A DNA stretch of 64,000 nucleotides from Crossaster papposus (Eukaryota; Echinodermata; Asteroidea; Velatida; Solasteridae): contig JBAIAA010000543.1 of NCBI GenBank assembly GCA_037893245.1, positions 1,396,934 to 1,460,933 on the forward strand. Direction: 5' to 3'. Each line of letters starts with the position of its first letter. Within the stretch, counting starts at the first letter, position 1. The notes beneath the pieces are model-generated. The model searched no databases, was not told the origin of the DNA, and saw nothing but the letters and a program-made list of their open reading frames with translations. Positions 40,301-54,232 of this stretch are shown here, one piece after another. A program made the translations under genes and the position numbers.

Positions 40301-41985
40301 TTAAATATGTAAAGGGAAAGAAGTGTGCATAAGAAATATGTAAAGGGAAAGAAGTGTGCATAAGAAATAAACACCTGATGTCGGAACAAGCCCTCGAGTT
40401 AAATATGTAAAGGGAAAGAAGTGTGCATAAGAAATATGTAAAGGGAAAGAAGTGTGCATAAGAAATATGTAAAGGGAAAGAAGTGTGCATAAGAAATATG
40501 TAAAGGGAAAGAAGTGTGCATAAGAAATAAACACCTGATGTCGGAACAAGCCCTCGAGTTAAATATGTAAAGGGAAAGAAGTGTGCATAAGAAATAAACA
40601 CCTGATGTCGGAACAAGCCCTCGAGTTAAATATGTAAAGGGAAAGAAGTGTGCATAAGAAATATGTAAAGGGAAATAAGTGTGCATAAGAAATATGTAAA
40701 GGGAAAGAAGTGTGCATAAGAAATATGTAAAGGGAAAGAAGTGTGCATAAGAAATATGTAAAGGGAAAGAAGTGTGCATAAGAAATAAACACCTGATGTC
40801 GGAACAAGCCCTCGAGTTAAATATGTAAAGGGAAAGAAGTGTGCATAAGAAATATGTAAAGGGAAAGAAGTGTGCATAAGAAATATGTAAAGGGAAAGAA
40901 GTGTGCATAAGAAATATGTAAAGGGAAAGAAGTGTTCATCAGAAATAAACACCTGATGTCGGAACAAGCCCTCGAGTTAAATATGTAAAGGGAAAGAAGT
41001 GTGCATAAGAAATATGTAAAGGGAAAGAAGTGTGCATAAGAAATATGTAAAGGGAAAGAAGTGTGCATAAGAAATATGTAAAGGGAAAGAAGTGTGCATA
41101 AGAAATATGTAAAGGGAAAGAAGTGTGCATAAGAAATATGTAAAGGGAAAGAAGTGTGCATAAGGAATATGTAAAGGGAAAGAAGTGTGCATAAGAAATA
41201 TGTAAAGGGAAAGAAGTGTGCATAAGAAATATGTAAAGGGAAAGAAGTGTGCATAAGAAATATGTAAAGGGAAAGAAGTGTGCATAAGAAATATGTAAAG
41301 GGAAAGAAGTGTGCATAAGAAATATGTAAAGGGAAAGAAGTGTGCATAAGAAATATGTAAAGGGAAAGAAGTGTGCATAAGAAATATGTAAAGGGAAAGA
41401 AGTGTGCATAAGAAATAAACACCTGATGTCGGAACAAGCCCTCGAGTTAAATATGTAAAGGGAAAGAAGTGTGCATAAGAAATATGTAAAGGGAAAGAAG
41501 TGTGCATAAGAAATATGTAAAGGGAAAGAAGTGTGCATAAGAAATAAACACCTGATGTCGGAACAAGCCCTCGACTTAAATATGTAAAGGGAAAGAAGTG
41601 TGCATAAGAAATAAACACCTGATGTCGGAACAAGCCCTCGAGTTAAATATGTAAAGGGAAAGAAGTGTGCATAAGAAATATGTAAAGGGAAAGAAGTGTG
41701 CATAAGAAATATGTAAAGGGAAAGAAGTGTGCATAAGAAATATGTAAAGGGAAAGAAGTGTGCATAAGAAATAAACACCTGATGTCGGAACAAGCCCTCG
41801 AGTTAAATATGTAAAGGGAAAGAAGTGTGCATAAGAAATATGTAAAGGGAAAGAAGTGTGCATAAGAAATATGTAAAGGGAAAGAAGTGTGCATAAGAAA
41901 TATGTAAAGGGAAAGAAGTGTGCATAAGAAATATGTAAAGGGAAAGAAGTGTGCATAAGAAATATGTAAAGGGAAAGAAGTGTGC
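40301..41985 (+). repeat. Higher-order block, shared by 4,017-bp and 4,367-bp offsets
   Basis: The right part (40807-41985) is the second copy of the block at 36790. The left and middle part (40301-41180) recurs at 44668-45547 at offset 4,367. Markers for the latter are GTTCATCAG at 40934 and 45301 and an AAGGAATATG unit at 41162 and 45529. This block therefore links three related copies about 4.0-4.4 kb apart. Confidence 0.8.
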
Positions 41986-44667
41986 ATCAGAAATAAACAC
42001 CTGATGTCGGAACAAGCCCTCGAGTTAAATATGTAAAGGGAAAGAAGTGTGCATAAGAAATATGTAAAGGGAAAGAAGTGTGCATAAGAAATATGTAAAG
42101 GGAAAGAAGTGTGCATAAGAAATATGTAAAGGGAAAGAAGTGTGCATAAGAAATATGTAAAGGGAAAGAAGTGTGCATAAGAAATATGTAAAGGGAAAGA
42201 AGTGTGCATAAGGAATATGTAAAGGGAAAGAAGTGTGCATAAGAAATATGTAAAGGGAAAGAAGTGTGCATAAGAAATATGTAAAGGGAAAGAAGTGTGC
42301 ATAAGAAATATGTAAAGGGTAAGAAGTGTGCATAAGAAATATGTAAAGGGAAAGAAGTGTGCATAAGAAATATGTAAAGGGAAAGAAGTGTGCATAAGAA
42401 ATATGTAAAGGGAAAAAAGTGTGCATAAGAAATATGTAAATGGAAAGAAGTGTGCATAAGAAATATGTAAAGGGAAAGAAGTGTGCATAAGAAATTTGTA
42501 AAGGGAAAGAAGTGTGCATAAGAAATATGTAAAGGGAAAGAAGTGTGCATAAGAAATATGTAAAGGGAAAGAAGTGTGCATAAGAAATATGTAAAGGGAA
42601 AGAAGTGTGCATAAGAAATAAACACCTGATGTCGGAACAAGCCCTCGAGTTAAATATGTAAAGGGAAAGAAGTGTGCATAAGAAATATGTAAAGGGAAAG
42701 AAGTGTGCATAAGAAATAAACACCTGATGTCGGAACAAGCCCTCGAGTTAAATATGTAAAGGGAAAGAAGTGTGCATAAGAAATATGTAAAGGGAAAGAA
42801 GTGTGCATAATAAATATGTAAAGGGAAAGAAGTGTGCATAAGAAATATGTAAAGGGAAAGAAGTGTGCATAAGAAATATGTAAAGGGAAAGAAGTGTGCA
42901 TAAGAAATATGTAAAGGGAAAGAAGTGTGCATAAGAAATATGTAAAGGGAAAGAAGTGTGCATAAGAAATATGTAAAGGGAAAGAAGTGTGCATAATAAA
43001 TATGTAAAGGGAAAGAAGTGTGCATAAGAAATATGTAAAGGGAAAGAAGTGTGCATAAGAAATATGTAAAGGGAAAGAAGTGTGCATAAGAAATATGTAA
43101 AGGGAAAGAAGTGTGCATAAGAAATATGTAAAGGGAAAGAAGTGTGCATAAGAAATATGTAAAGGGAAAGAAGTGTGCATAAGAAATATGTAAAGGGAAA
43201 GAAGTGTGCATAAGAAATATGTAAAGGGAAAGAAGTGTGCATAAGAAATATGTAAAGGGAAAGAAGTGTGCATAAGAAATATGTAAAGGGAAAGAAGTGT
43301 GCATAAGAAATATGTAAAGGGAAAGAAGTGTGCATAAGAAATAAACACCTGATGTCGGAACAAGCCCTCGAGTTAAATATGTAAAGGGAAAGAAGTGCGC
43401 ATAAGAAATATGTAAAGGGAAAGAAGTGTGCATAAGAAATATGTAAAGGGAAAGAAGTGTGCATAAGAAATATGTAAAGGGAAAGAAGTGTGCATAAGAA
43501 ATATGTAAAGGGAAAGAAGTGTGCATAAGAAATATGTAAAGGGAAAGAAGTGTGCATAAGAAATATGTAAAGGGAAAGAAGTGTGCATAAGAAATATGTA
43601 AAGGGAAAGAAGTGTGCATAAGAAATATGTAAAGGGAAAGAAGTGTGCATAAGAAATATGTAAAGGGAAAGAAGTGTGCATAAGAAATATGTAAAGGGAA
43701 AGAAGTGTGCATAAGAAATATGTAAAGGGAAAGAAGTGTGCATAAGAAATATGTAAAGGGAAAGAAGTGTGCATAAGAAATAAACACCTGATGTCGGAAC
43801 AAGCCCTCGAGTTAAATATGTAAAGGGAAAGAAGTGTGCATAAGAAATATGTAAAGGGAAAGAAGTGTGCATAAGAAATAAACACCTGATGTCGGAACAG
43901 CCCTCGAGTTAAATATGTAAAGGGAAAGAAGTGTGCATAAGAAATATGTAAAGGGAAAGAAGTGTGCATAAGAAATATGTAAAGGGAAAGAAGTGTGCAT
44001 AAGAAATATGTAAAGGGAAAGAAGTGTGCATAAGAAATATGTAAAGGGAAAGAAGTGTGCATAAGAAATATGTAAAGGGAAAGAAGTGTGCATAAGAAAT
44101 AAACACCTGATGTCGGAACAAGCCCTCGAGTTAAATATGTAAAGGGAAAGAAGTGTGCATAAGAAATAAACACCTGATGTCGGAACAAGCCCTCGAGTTA
44201 AATATGTAAAGGGAAAGAAGTGTGCATAAGAAATATGTAAAGGGAAACAAGTGTGCATAAGAAATATGTAAAGGGAAAGAAGTGTGCATAAGAAATATGT
44301 AAAGGGAAAGAAGTGTGCATAAGAAATATGTAAAGGGAAAGAAGTGTGCATAAGAAATATGTAAAGGGAAAGGAGTGTGCATAAGAAATATGTAAAGGGA
44401 AAGAAGTGTGCATAAGAAATATGTAAAGGGAAAGAAGTGTGCATAAGAAATATGTAAAGGGAAAGAAGTGTGCATAAGAAATATGTAAAGGGAAAGAAGT
44501 GTGCATAAGAAATATGTAAAGGGAAAGAAGTGTGCATAAGAAATATGTAAAGGGAAAGAAGTGTGCATAAGAAATATGTAAAGGGAAAGAAGTGTGCATA
44601 AGAAATATGTAAAGGGAAAGAAGTGTGCATAAGAAATAAACACCTGATGTCGGAACAAGCCCTCGAG

Positions 44668-45547
44668 TTAAATATGTAAAGGGAAAGAAGTGTGCATAAG
44701 AAATATGTAAAGGGAAAGAAGTGTGCATAAGAAATAAACACCTGATGTCGGAACAAGCCCTCGAGTTAAATATGTAAAGGGAAAGAAGTGTGCATAATAA
44801 ATATGTAAAGGGAAAGAAGTGTGCATAAGAAATATGTAAAGGGAAAGAAGTGTGCATAAGAAATATGTAAAGGGAAAGAAGTGTGCATAAGAAATAAACA
44901 CCTGATGTCGGAACAAGCCCTCGAGTTAAATATGTAAAGGGAAAGAAGTGTGCATAAGAAATAAACACCTGATGTCGGAACAAGCCCTCGAGTTAAATAT
45001 GTAAAGGGAAAGAAGTGTGCATAAGAAATATGTAAAGGGAAAGAAGTGTGCATAAGAAATATGTAAAGGGAAAGAAGTGTGCATAAGAAATATGTAAAGG
45101 GAAAGAAGTGTGCATAAGAAATATGTAAAGGGAAAGAAGTGTGCATAAGAAATAAACACCTGATGTCGGAACAAGCCCTCGAGTTAAATATGTAAAGGGA
45201 AAGAAGTGTGCATAAGAAATATGTAAAGGGAAAGAAGTGTGCATAAGAAATATGTAAAGGGAAAGAAGTGTGCATAAGAAATATGTAAAGGGAAAGAAGT
45301 GTTCATCAGAAATAAACACCTGATGTCGGAACAAGCCCTCGAGTTAAATATGTAAAGGGAAAGAAGTGTGCATAAGAAATATGTAAAGGGAAAGAAGTGT
45401 GCATAAGAAATATGTAAAGGGAAAGAAGTGTGCATAAGAAATGTGTAAAGGGAAAGAAGTGTGCATAAGAAATATGTAAAGGGAAAGAAGTGTGCATAAG
45501 AAATATGTAAAGGGAAAGAAGTGTGCATAAGGAATATGTAAAGGGAA
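44668..45547 (+). repeat. Higher-order block, 4,367-bp offset, copy 2
   Basis: This is the partner of 40301-41180, with the GTTCATCAG and AAGGAATATG markers. Beyond about 45.55 kb module spacing no longer matches at this offset. Confidence 0.78.
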
Positions 45548-48500
45548 AGAAGTGTGCATAAGAAATATGTAAAGGGAAAGAAGTGTGCATAAGAAATATG
45601 TAAAGGGAAAGAAGTGTGCATAAGAAATATGTAAAGGGAAAGAAGTGTGCATAAGAAATATGTAAAGGGAAAGAAGTGTGCATAAGAAATATGTAAAGGG
45701 AAAGAAGTGTGCATAAGAAATATGTAAAGGGAAAGAAGTGTGCATAAGAAATATGTAAAGGGAAAGAAGTGTGCATAAGAAATATGTAAAGGGAAAGAAG
45801 TGTGCATAAGAAATATGTAAAGGGAAAGAAGTGTGCATAAGAAATATGTAAAGGGAAAGAAGTGTGCATAAGAAATATGTAAAGGGAAAGAAGTGTGCAT
45901 AAGAAATAAACACCTGATGTCGGAACAAGCCCTCGAGTTAAATATGTAAAGGGAAAGAAGTGTGCATAAGAAATATGTAAAGGGAAAGAAGTGTGCATAA
46001 TAAATATGTAAAGGGAAAGAAGTGTGCATAAGAAATATGTAAAGGGAAAGAAGTGTGCATAAGAAATATGTAAAGGGAAAGAAGTGTGCATAAGAAATAT
46101 GTAAAGGGAAAGAAGTGTGCATAAGAAATATGTAAAGGGAAAGAAGTGTGCATAAGAAATATGTAAAGGGAAAGAAGTGTGCATAAGAAATATGTAAAGG
46201 GAAAGAAGTGTGCATAAGAAATATGTAAAGGGAAAGAAGTGTGCATAAGAAATATGTAAAGGGAAAGAAGTGTGCATAAGAAATATGTAAAGGGAAAGAA
46301 GTGTGCATAAAAAATATGTAAAGGGAAAGAAGTGTGCATAAGAAATATGTAAAGGGAAAGAAGTGTGCATAAGAAATAAACACCTGATGTCGGAACAAGC
46401 CCTCGAGTTAAATATGTAAAGGGAAAGAAGTGTGCATAAGAAATATGTAAAGGGAAAGAAGTGTGCATAAGAAATAAACACCTGATGTCGGAACAAGCCC
46501 TCGAGTTAAATATGTAAAGGGAAAGAAGTGTGCATAAGAAATATGTAAAGGGAAAGAAGTGTGCATAATAAATATGTAAAGGGAAAGAAGTGTGCATAAG
46601 AAATATGTAAAGGGAAAGAAGTGTGCATAAGAAATATGTAAAGGGAAAGAAGTGTGCATAAGAAATATGTAAAGGGAAAGAAGTGTGCATAAGAAATATG
46701 TAAAGGGAAAGAAGTGTGCATAAGAAATATGTAAAGGGAAAGAAGTGTGCATAATAAATATGTAAAGGGAAAGAAGTGTGCATAAGAAATATGTAAAGGG
46801 AAAGAAGTGTGCATAAGAAATATGTAAAGGGAAAGAAGTGTGCATAAGAAATATGTAAAGGGAAAGAAGTGTGCATAAGAAATATGTAAAGGGAAAGAAG
46901 TGTGCATAAGAAATATGTAAAGGGAAAGAAGTGTGCATAAGAAATATGTAAAGGGAAAGAAGTGTGCATAAGAAATATGTAAAGGGAAAGAAGTGTGCAT
47001 AAGAAATATGTAAAGGGAAAGAAGTGTGCATAAGAAATATGTAAAGGGAAAGAAGTGTGCATAAGAAATATGTAAAGGGAAAGAAGTGTGCATAAGAAAT
47101 ATGTAAAGGGAAAGAAGTGTGCATAAGAAATAAACACCTGATGTCGGAACAAGCCCTCGAGTTAAATATGTAAAGGGAAAGAAGTGTGCATAAGAAATAT
47201 GTAAAGGGAAAGAAGTGTGCATAAGAAATAAACACCTGATGTCGGAACAAGCCCTCGAGTTAAATATGTAAAGGGAAAGAAGTGTGCATAAGAAATATGT
47301 AAAGGGAAAGAAGTGTGCATAATAAATATGTAAAGGGAAAGAAGTGTGCATAAGAAATATGTAAAGGGAAAGAAGTGTGCATAAGAAATATGTAAAGGGA
47401 AAGAAGTGTGCATAAGAAATATGTAAAGGGAAAGAAGTGTGCATAATAAATATGTAAAGGGAAAGAAGTGTGCATAAGAAATATGTAAAGGGAAAGAAGT
47501 GTGCATAATAAATATGTAAAGGGAAAGAAGTGTGCATAAGAAATATGTAAAGGGAAAGAAGTGTGCATAAGAAATATGTAAAGGGAAAGAAGTGTGCATA
47601 AGAAATATGTAAAGGGAAAGAAGTGTGCATAAGAAATATGTAAAGGGAAAGAAGTGTGCATAAGAAATATGTAAAGGGAAAGAAGTGTGCATAAGAAATA
47701 TGTAAAGGGAAAGAAGTGTGCATAAGAAATATGTAAAGGGAAAGAAGTGTGCATAAGAAATATGTAAAGGGAAAGAAGTGTGCATAAGAAATATGTAAAG
47801 GGAAAGAAGTGTGCATAAGAAATATGTAAAGGGAAAGAAGTGTGCATAAGAAATAAACACCTGATGTCGGAACAAGCCCTCGAGTTAAATATGTAAAGGG
47901 AAAGAAGTGCGCATAAGAAATATGTAAAGGGAAAGAAGTGTGCATAAGAAATATGTAAAGGGAAAGAAGTGTGCGTAAGAAATATGTAAAGGGAAAGAAG
48001 TGTGCATAAGAAATATGTAAAGGGAAAGAAGTGTGCATAAGAAATATGTAAAGGGAAAGAAGTGTGCATAAGAAATATGTAAAGGGAAAGAAGTGTGCAT
48101 AAGAAATATGTAAAGGGAAAGAAGTGTGCATAATAAATATGTAAAGGGAAAGAAGTGTGCATAAGAAATATGTAAAGGGAAAGAAGTGTGCATAAGAAAT
48201 ATGTAAAGGGAAAGAAGTGTGCATAAGAAATATGTAAAGGGAAAGAAGTGTGCATAAGAAATATGTAAAGGGAAAGAAGTGTGCATAAGAAATATGTAAA
48301 GGGAAAGAAGTGTGCATAAGAAATATGTAAAGGGAAAGAAGTGTGCATAAGAAATATGTAAAGGGAAAGAAGTGTGCATAAGAAATATGTAAAGGGAAAG
48401 AAGTGTGCATAAGAAATATGTAAAGGGAAAGAAGTGTGCATAAGAAATATGTAAAGGGAAAGAAGTGTGCATTAGAAATATGTAAAGGGAAAGAAGTGTG

Positions 48501-49495
48501 CATAAGAAATATGTAAAGGGAAAGAAGTGTGCATAAGAAATATGTAAAGGGAAAGAAGTGTGCATAAGAAATAAACACCTGATGTCGGAACAAGCCCTCG
48601 AGTTAAATATGTAAAGGGAAAGAAGTGCGCATAAGAAATATGTAAAGGGAAAGAAGTGTGCATAAGAAATATGTAAAGGGAAAGAAGTGTGCATAAGAAA
48701 TATGTAAAGGGAAAGAAGTGTGCATAAGAAATATGTAAAGGGAAATAAGTGTGCATAAGAAATATGTAAAGGGAAAGAAGTGTGCATAAGAAATATGTAA
48801 AGGGAAAGAAGTGTGCATAAGAAATATGTAAAGGGAAAGAAGTGTGCATAAGAAATATGTAAAGGGAAAGAAGTGTGCATAAGAAATATGTAAAGGGAAA
48901 GAAGTGTGCATAAGAAATATGTAAAGGGAAAGAAGTGTGCATAAGAAATATGTAAAGGGAAAGAAGTGTGCATAAGAAATATGTAAAGGGAAAGAAGTGT
49001 GCATAAGAAATATGTAAAGGGAAAGAAGTGTGCATAAGAAATATGTAAAGGGAAAGAAGTGTGCATAAGAAATAAACACCTGATGTCGGAACAAGCCCTC
49101 GAGTTAAATATGTAAAGGGAAAGAAGTGTGCATAAGAAATATGTAAAGGGAAAGAAGTGTGCATAAGAAATAAACACCTGATGTCGGAACAAGCCCTCGA
49201 GTTAAATATGTAAAGGGAAAGAAGTGTGCATAAGAAATAAACACCTGATGTCGGAACAAGCCCTCGAGTTAAATATGTAAAGGGAAAGAAGTGTGCATAA
49301 GAAATATGTAAAGGGAAAGAAGTGTGCATAAGAAATATGTAAAGGGAAAGAAGTGTGCATAAGAAATAAACACCTGATGTCGGAACAAGCCCTCGAGTTA
49401 AATATGTAAAGGGAAAGAAGTGTGCATAAGAAATATGTAAAGGGAAAGAAGTGTGCATAAGAAATAAACACCTGATGTCGGAACAAGCCCTCGAG

Positions 49496-50962
49496 TTAAA
49501 TATGTAAAGGGAAAGAAGTGTGCATAAGAAATATGTAAAGGGAAAGAAGTGTGCATAATAAATATGTAAAGGGAAAGAAGTGTGCATAAGAAATATGTAA
49601 AGGGAAAGAAGTGTGCATAAGAAATATGTAAAGGGAAAGAAGTGTGCATAAGAAATATGTAAAGGGAAAGAAGTGTGCATAATAAATATGTAAAGGGAAA
49701 GGAGTGTGCATAAGAAATATGTAAAGGGAAAGAAGTGTGCATAATAAATATGTAAAGGGAAAGAAGTGTGCATAAGAAATATGTAAAGGGAAAGAAGTGT
49801 GCATAAGAAATATGTAAAGGGAAAGAAGTGTGCATAAGAAATATGTAAAGGGAAAGAAGTGTGCATAAGAAATATGTAAAGGGAAAGAAGTGTGCATAAG
49901 AAATATGTAAAGGGAAAGAAGTGTGCATAAGAAATATGTAAAGGGAAAGAAGTGTGCATAAGAAATATGTAAAGGGAAAGAAGTGTGCATAAGAAATATG
50001 TAAAGGGAAAGAAGTGTGCATAAGAAATATGTAAAGGGAAAGAAGTGTGCGTAAGAAATATGTAAAGGGAAAGAAGTGTGCATAATAAATATGTAAAGGG
50101 AAAGAAGTGTGCATAAGAAATATGTAAAGGGAAAGAAGTGTGCATAATAAATATGTAAAGGGAAAGAAGTGTGCATAAGAAATATGTAAAGGGAAAGAAG
50201 TGTGCATAAGAAATATGTAAAGGGAAAGAAGTGTGCATAAGAAATATGTAAAGGGAAAGAAGTGTGCATAAGAAATATGTAAAGGGAAAGAAGTGTGCAT
50301 AAGAAATATGTAAAGGGAAAGAAGTGTGCATAAGAAATATGTAAAGGGAAAGAAGTGTGCATAAGAAATATGTAAAGGGAAAGAAGTGTGCATAAGAAAT
50401 ATGTAAAGGGAAAGAAGTGTGCATAAGAAATATGTAAAGGGAAAGAAGTGTGCATAAGAAATATGTAAAGGGAAAGAAGTGTGCATAAGAAATAAACACC
50501 TGATGTCGGAACAAGCCCTCGAGTTAAATATGTAAAGGGAAAGAAGTGCGCATAAGAAATATGTAAAGGGAAAGAAGTGTGCATAAGAAATATGTAAAGG
50601 GAAAGAAGTGTGCATAAGAAATATGTAAAGGGAAAGAAGTGTGCATAAGAAATATGTAAAGGGAAAGAAGTGTGCATAAGAAATATGTAAAGGGAAAGAA
50701 GTGTGCATAAGAAATATGTAAAGGGAAAGAAGTGTGCATAAGAAATATGTAAAGGGAAAGAAGTGTGCATAAGAAATATGTAAAGGGAAAGAAGTGTGCA
50801 TAAGAAATATGTAAAGGGAAAGAAGTGTGCATAAGAAATATGTAAAGGGAAAGAAGTGTGCATAAGAAATATGTAAAGGGAAAGAAGTGTGCATAAGAAA
50901 TATGTAAAGGGAAAGAAGTGTGCATAAGAAATAAACACCTGATGTCGGAACAAGCCCTCGAG
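49496..50962 (+). repeat. 1,467-bp higher-order repeat, copy 1
   Basis: This is a tandem duplication with 50963-52429. The unit length equals 43 plain units plus 2 module-bearing units (43 x 31 + 2 x 67 = 1,467). Shared markers are GCGTAAG (about 50049 and 51516) and a module followed by GTGCGCAT (near 50524 and 51991). Confidence 0.88.
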
Positions 50963-52429
50963 TTAAATATGTAAAGGGAAAGAAGTGTGCATAAGAAATA
51001 TGTAAAGGGAAAGAAGTGTGCATAAGAAATATGTAAAGGGAAAGAAGTGTGCATAAGAAATATGTAAAGGGAAAGAAGTGTGCATAAGAAATATGTAAAG
51101 GGAAAGAAGTGTGCATAAGAAATATGTAAAGGGAAAGAAGTGTGCATAATAAATATGTAAAGGGAAAGAAGTGTGCATAAGAAATATGTAAAGGGAAAGA
51201 AGTGTGCATAATAAATATGTAAAGGGAAAGAAGTGTGCATAAGAAATATGTAAAGGGAAAGAAGTGTGCATAAGAAATATGTAAAGGGAAAGAAGTGTGC
51301 ATAAGAAATATGTAAAGGGAAAGAAGTGTGCATAAGAAATATGTAAAGGGAAAGAAGTGTGCATAAGAAATATGTAAAGGGAAAGAAGTGTGCATAAGAA
51401 ATATGTAAAGGGAAAGAAGTGTGCATAAGAAATATGTAAAGGGAAAGAAGTGTGCATAAGAAATATGTAAAGGGAAAGAAGTGTGCATAAGAAATATGTA
51501 AAGGGAAAGAAGTGTGCGTAAGAAATATGTAAAGGGAAAGAAGTGTGCATAATAAATATGTAAAGGGAAAGAAGTGTGCATAAGAAATATGTAAAGGGAA
51601 AGAAGTGTGCATAATAAATATGTAAAGGGAAAGAAGTGTGCATAAGAAATATGTAAAGGGAAAGAAGTGTGCATAAGAAATATGTAAAGGGAAAGAAGTG
51701 TGCATAAGAAATATGTAAAGGGAAAGAAGTGTGCATAAGAAATATGTAAAGGGAAAGAAGTGTGCATAAGAAATATGTAAAGGGAAAGAAGTGTGCATAA
51801 GAAATATGTAAAGGGAAAGAAGTGTGCATAAGAAATATGTAAAGGGAAAGAAGTGTGCATAAGAAATATGTAAAGGGAAAGAAGTGTGCATAAGAAATAT
51901 GTAAAGGGAAAGAAGTGTGCATAAGAAATATGTAAAGGGAAAGAAGTGTGCATAAGAAATAAACACCTGATGTCGGAACAAGCCCTCGAGTTAAATATGT
52001 AAAGGGAAAGAAGTGCGCATAAGAAATATGTAAAGGGAAAGAAGTGTGCATAAGAAATATGTAAAGGGAAAGAAGTGTGCATAAGAAATATGTAAAGGGA
52101 AAGAAGTGTGCATAAGAAATATGTAAAGGAAAAGAAGTGTGCATAAGAAATATGTAAAGGGAAAGAAGTGTGCATAAGAAATATGTAAAGGGAAAGAAGT
52201 GTGCATAAGAAATATGTAAAGGGAAAGAAGTGTGCATAAGAAATATGTAAAGGGAAAGAAGTGTGCATAAGAAATATGTAAAGGGAAAGAAGTGTGCATA
52301 AGAAATATGTAAAGGGAAAGAAGTGTGCATAAGAAATATGTAAAGGGAAAGAAGTGTGCATAAGAAATATGTAAAGGGAAAGAAGTGTGCATAAGAAATA
52401 AACACCTGATGTCGGAACAAGCCCTCGAG
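50963..52429 (+). repeat. 1,467-bp higher-order repeat, copy 2
   Basis: This is the second tandem copy of the 1,467-bp unit, with the same internal module interval of 1,028 bp as copy 1. To its right modules become dense for about 600 bp before the module-free tract at 53019. Confidence 0.88.
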
Positions 52430-53018
52430 TTAAATATGTAAAGGGAAAGAAGTGGGCATAAGAAATATGTAAAGGGAAAGAAGTGTGCATAAGAAATAAA
52501 CACCTGATGTCGGAACAAGCCCTCGAGTTAAATATGTAAAGGGAAAGAAGTGTGCATAAGAAATAAACACCTGATGTCGGAACAAGCCCTCGAGTTAAAT
52601 ATGTAAAGGGAAAGAAGTGTGCATAAGAAATATGTAAAGGGAAAGAAGTGTGCATAAGAAATATGTAAAGGGAAAGAAGTGTGCATAAGAAATAAACACC
52701 TGATGTCGGAACAAGCCCTCGAGTTAAATATGTAAAGGGAAAGAAGTGTGCATAAGAAATATGTAAAGGGAAAGAAGTGTGCATAAGAAATATGTAAAGG
52801 GAAAGAAGTGTGCATAAGAAATATGTAAAGGGAAAGAAGTGTGCATAAGAAATATGTAAAGGGAAAGAAGTGTGCATAAGAAATATGTAAAGGGAAAGAA
52901 GTGTGCATAAGAAATAAACACCTGATGTCGGAACAAGCCCTCGAGTTAAATATGTAAAGGGAAAGAAGTGTGCATAAGAAATAAACACCTGATGTCGGAA
53001 CAAGCCCTCGAGTTAAAT

Positions 53019-54134
53019 ATGTAAAGGGAAAGAAGTGTGCATAAGAAATATGTAAAGGGGAAAGAAGTGTGCATAAGAAATATGTAAAGGGAAAGAAGTG
53101 TGCATAAGAAATATGTAAAGGGAAAGAAGTGTGCATAAGAAATATGTAAAGGGAAAGAAGTGTGCATAAGAAATATGTAAAGGGAAAGAAGTGTGCATAA
53201 GAAATATGTAAAGGGAAAGAAGTGTGCATAAGAAATATGTAAGGGAAAGAAGTGTGCATAAGAAATATGTAAAGGGAAAGAAGTGTGCATAAGAAATATG
53301 TAAAGGGAAAGAAGTGTGCATAAGAAATATGTAAAGGGAAAGAAGTGTGCATAAGAAATATGTAAAGGGAAAGAAGTGTGCATAAGAAATATGTAAAGGG
53401 AAAGAAGTGTGCATAAGAAATATGTAAAGGGAAAGAAGTGTGCATAAGAAATATGTAAAGGGAAAGAAGTGTGCATAAGAAATATGTAAAGGGAAAGAAG
53501 TGTGCATAAGAAATATGTAAAGGGAAAGAAGTGTGCATAAGAAATATGTAAAGGGAAAGAAGTGTGCATAAGAAATATGTAAAGGGAAAGAAGTGTGCAT
53601 AAGAAATATGTAAAGGGAAAGAAGTGTGCATAAGAAATATGTAAAGGGAAAGAAGTGTGCATAAGAAATATGTAAAGGGAAAGAAGTGTGCATAAGAAAT
53701 ATGTAAAGGGAAAGAAGTGTGCATAAGAAATATGTAAAGGGAAAGAAGTGTGCATAAGAAATATGTAAAGGGAAAGAAGTGTGCATAAGAAATATGTAAA
53801 GGGAAAGAAGTGTGCATAAGAAATATGTAAAGGGAAAGAAGTGTGCATAAGAAATATGGAAAGGGAAAGAAGTGTGCATAAGAAATATGTAAAGGGAAAG
53901 AAGTGTGCATAAGAAATATGTAAAGGGAAAGAAGTGTGCATAAGAAATATGTAAAGGGAAAGAAGTGTGCATAAGAAATATGTAAAGGGAAAGAAGTGTG
54001 CATAAGAAATATGTAAAGGGAAAGAAGTGTGCATAAGAAATATGTAAAGGGAAAGAAGTGTGCATAAGAAATTCGTAAAGGGAAAGAAGTGTGCATAAGA
54101 AATATGTAAAGGGAAAGAAGTGTGCATAAGAAAT
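53019..54134 (+). repeat. Module-free run of 36 core units near the array edge
   Basis: Between two 36-bp modules lie 1,116 bp, exactly 36 core units. The tract contains one unit with an extra G (AAAGGGGAAAG near 53055) and one with a missing base (TGTAAGGGAAAG near 53240), which cancel out. It also has single variants such as TATGGAAAGG near 53858 and ATTCGTAAAG near 54071. Confidence 0.9.
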
Positions 54135-54232
54135 AAACACCTGATGTCGGAACAAGCCCTCGAGTTAAATATGTAAAGGGAAAGAAGTGTGCATAAGAAA
54201 TATGTAAAGGGAAAGAAGTGTGCATTAGAAAT

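Noticed and set aside
49398-53003. An open frame of about 1,200 codons on the minus strand, and many others of 100-1,000 codons across 1-54276
   Set aside because: They translate the 31-bp satellite in all three frames, start at TTG or ATG inside repeats, end at module or point-variant stops, and overlap each other. There is no unique coding sequence, and the stop-free period explains all of them.
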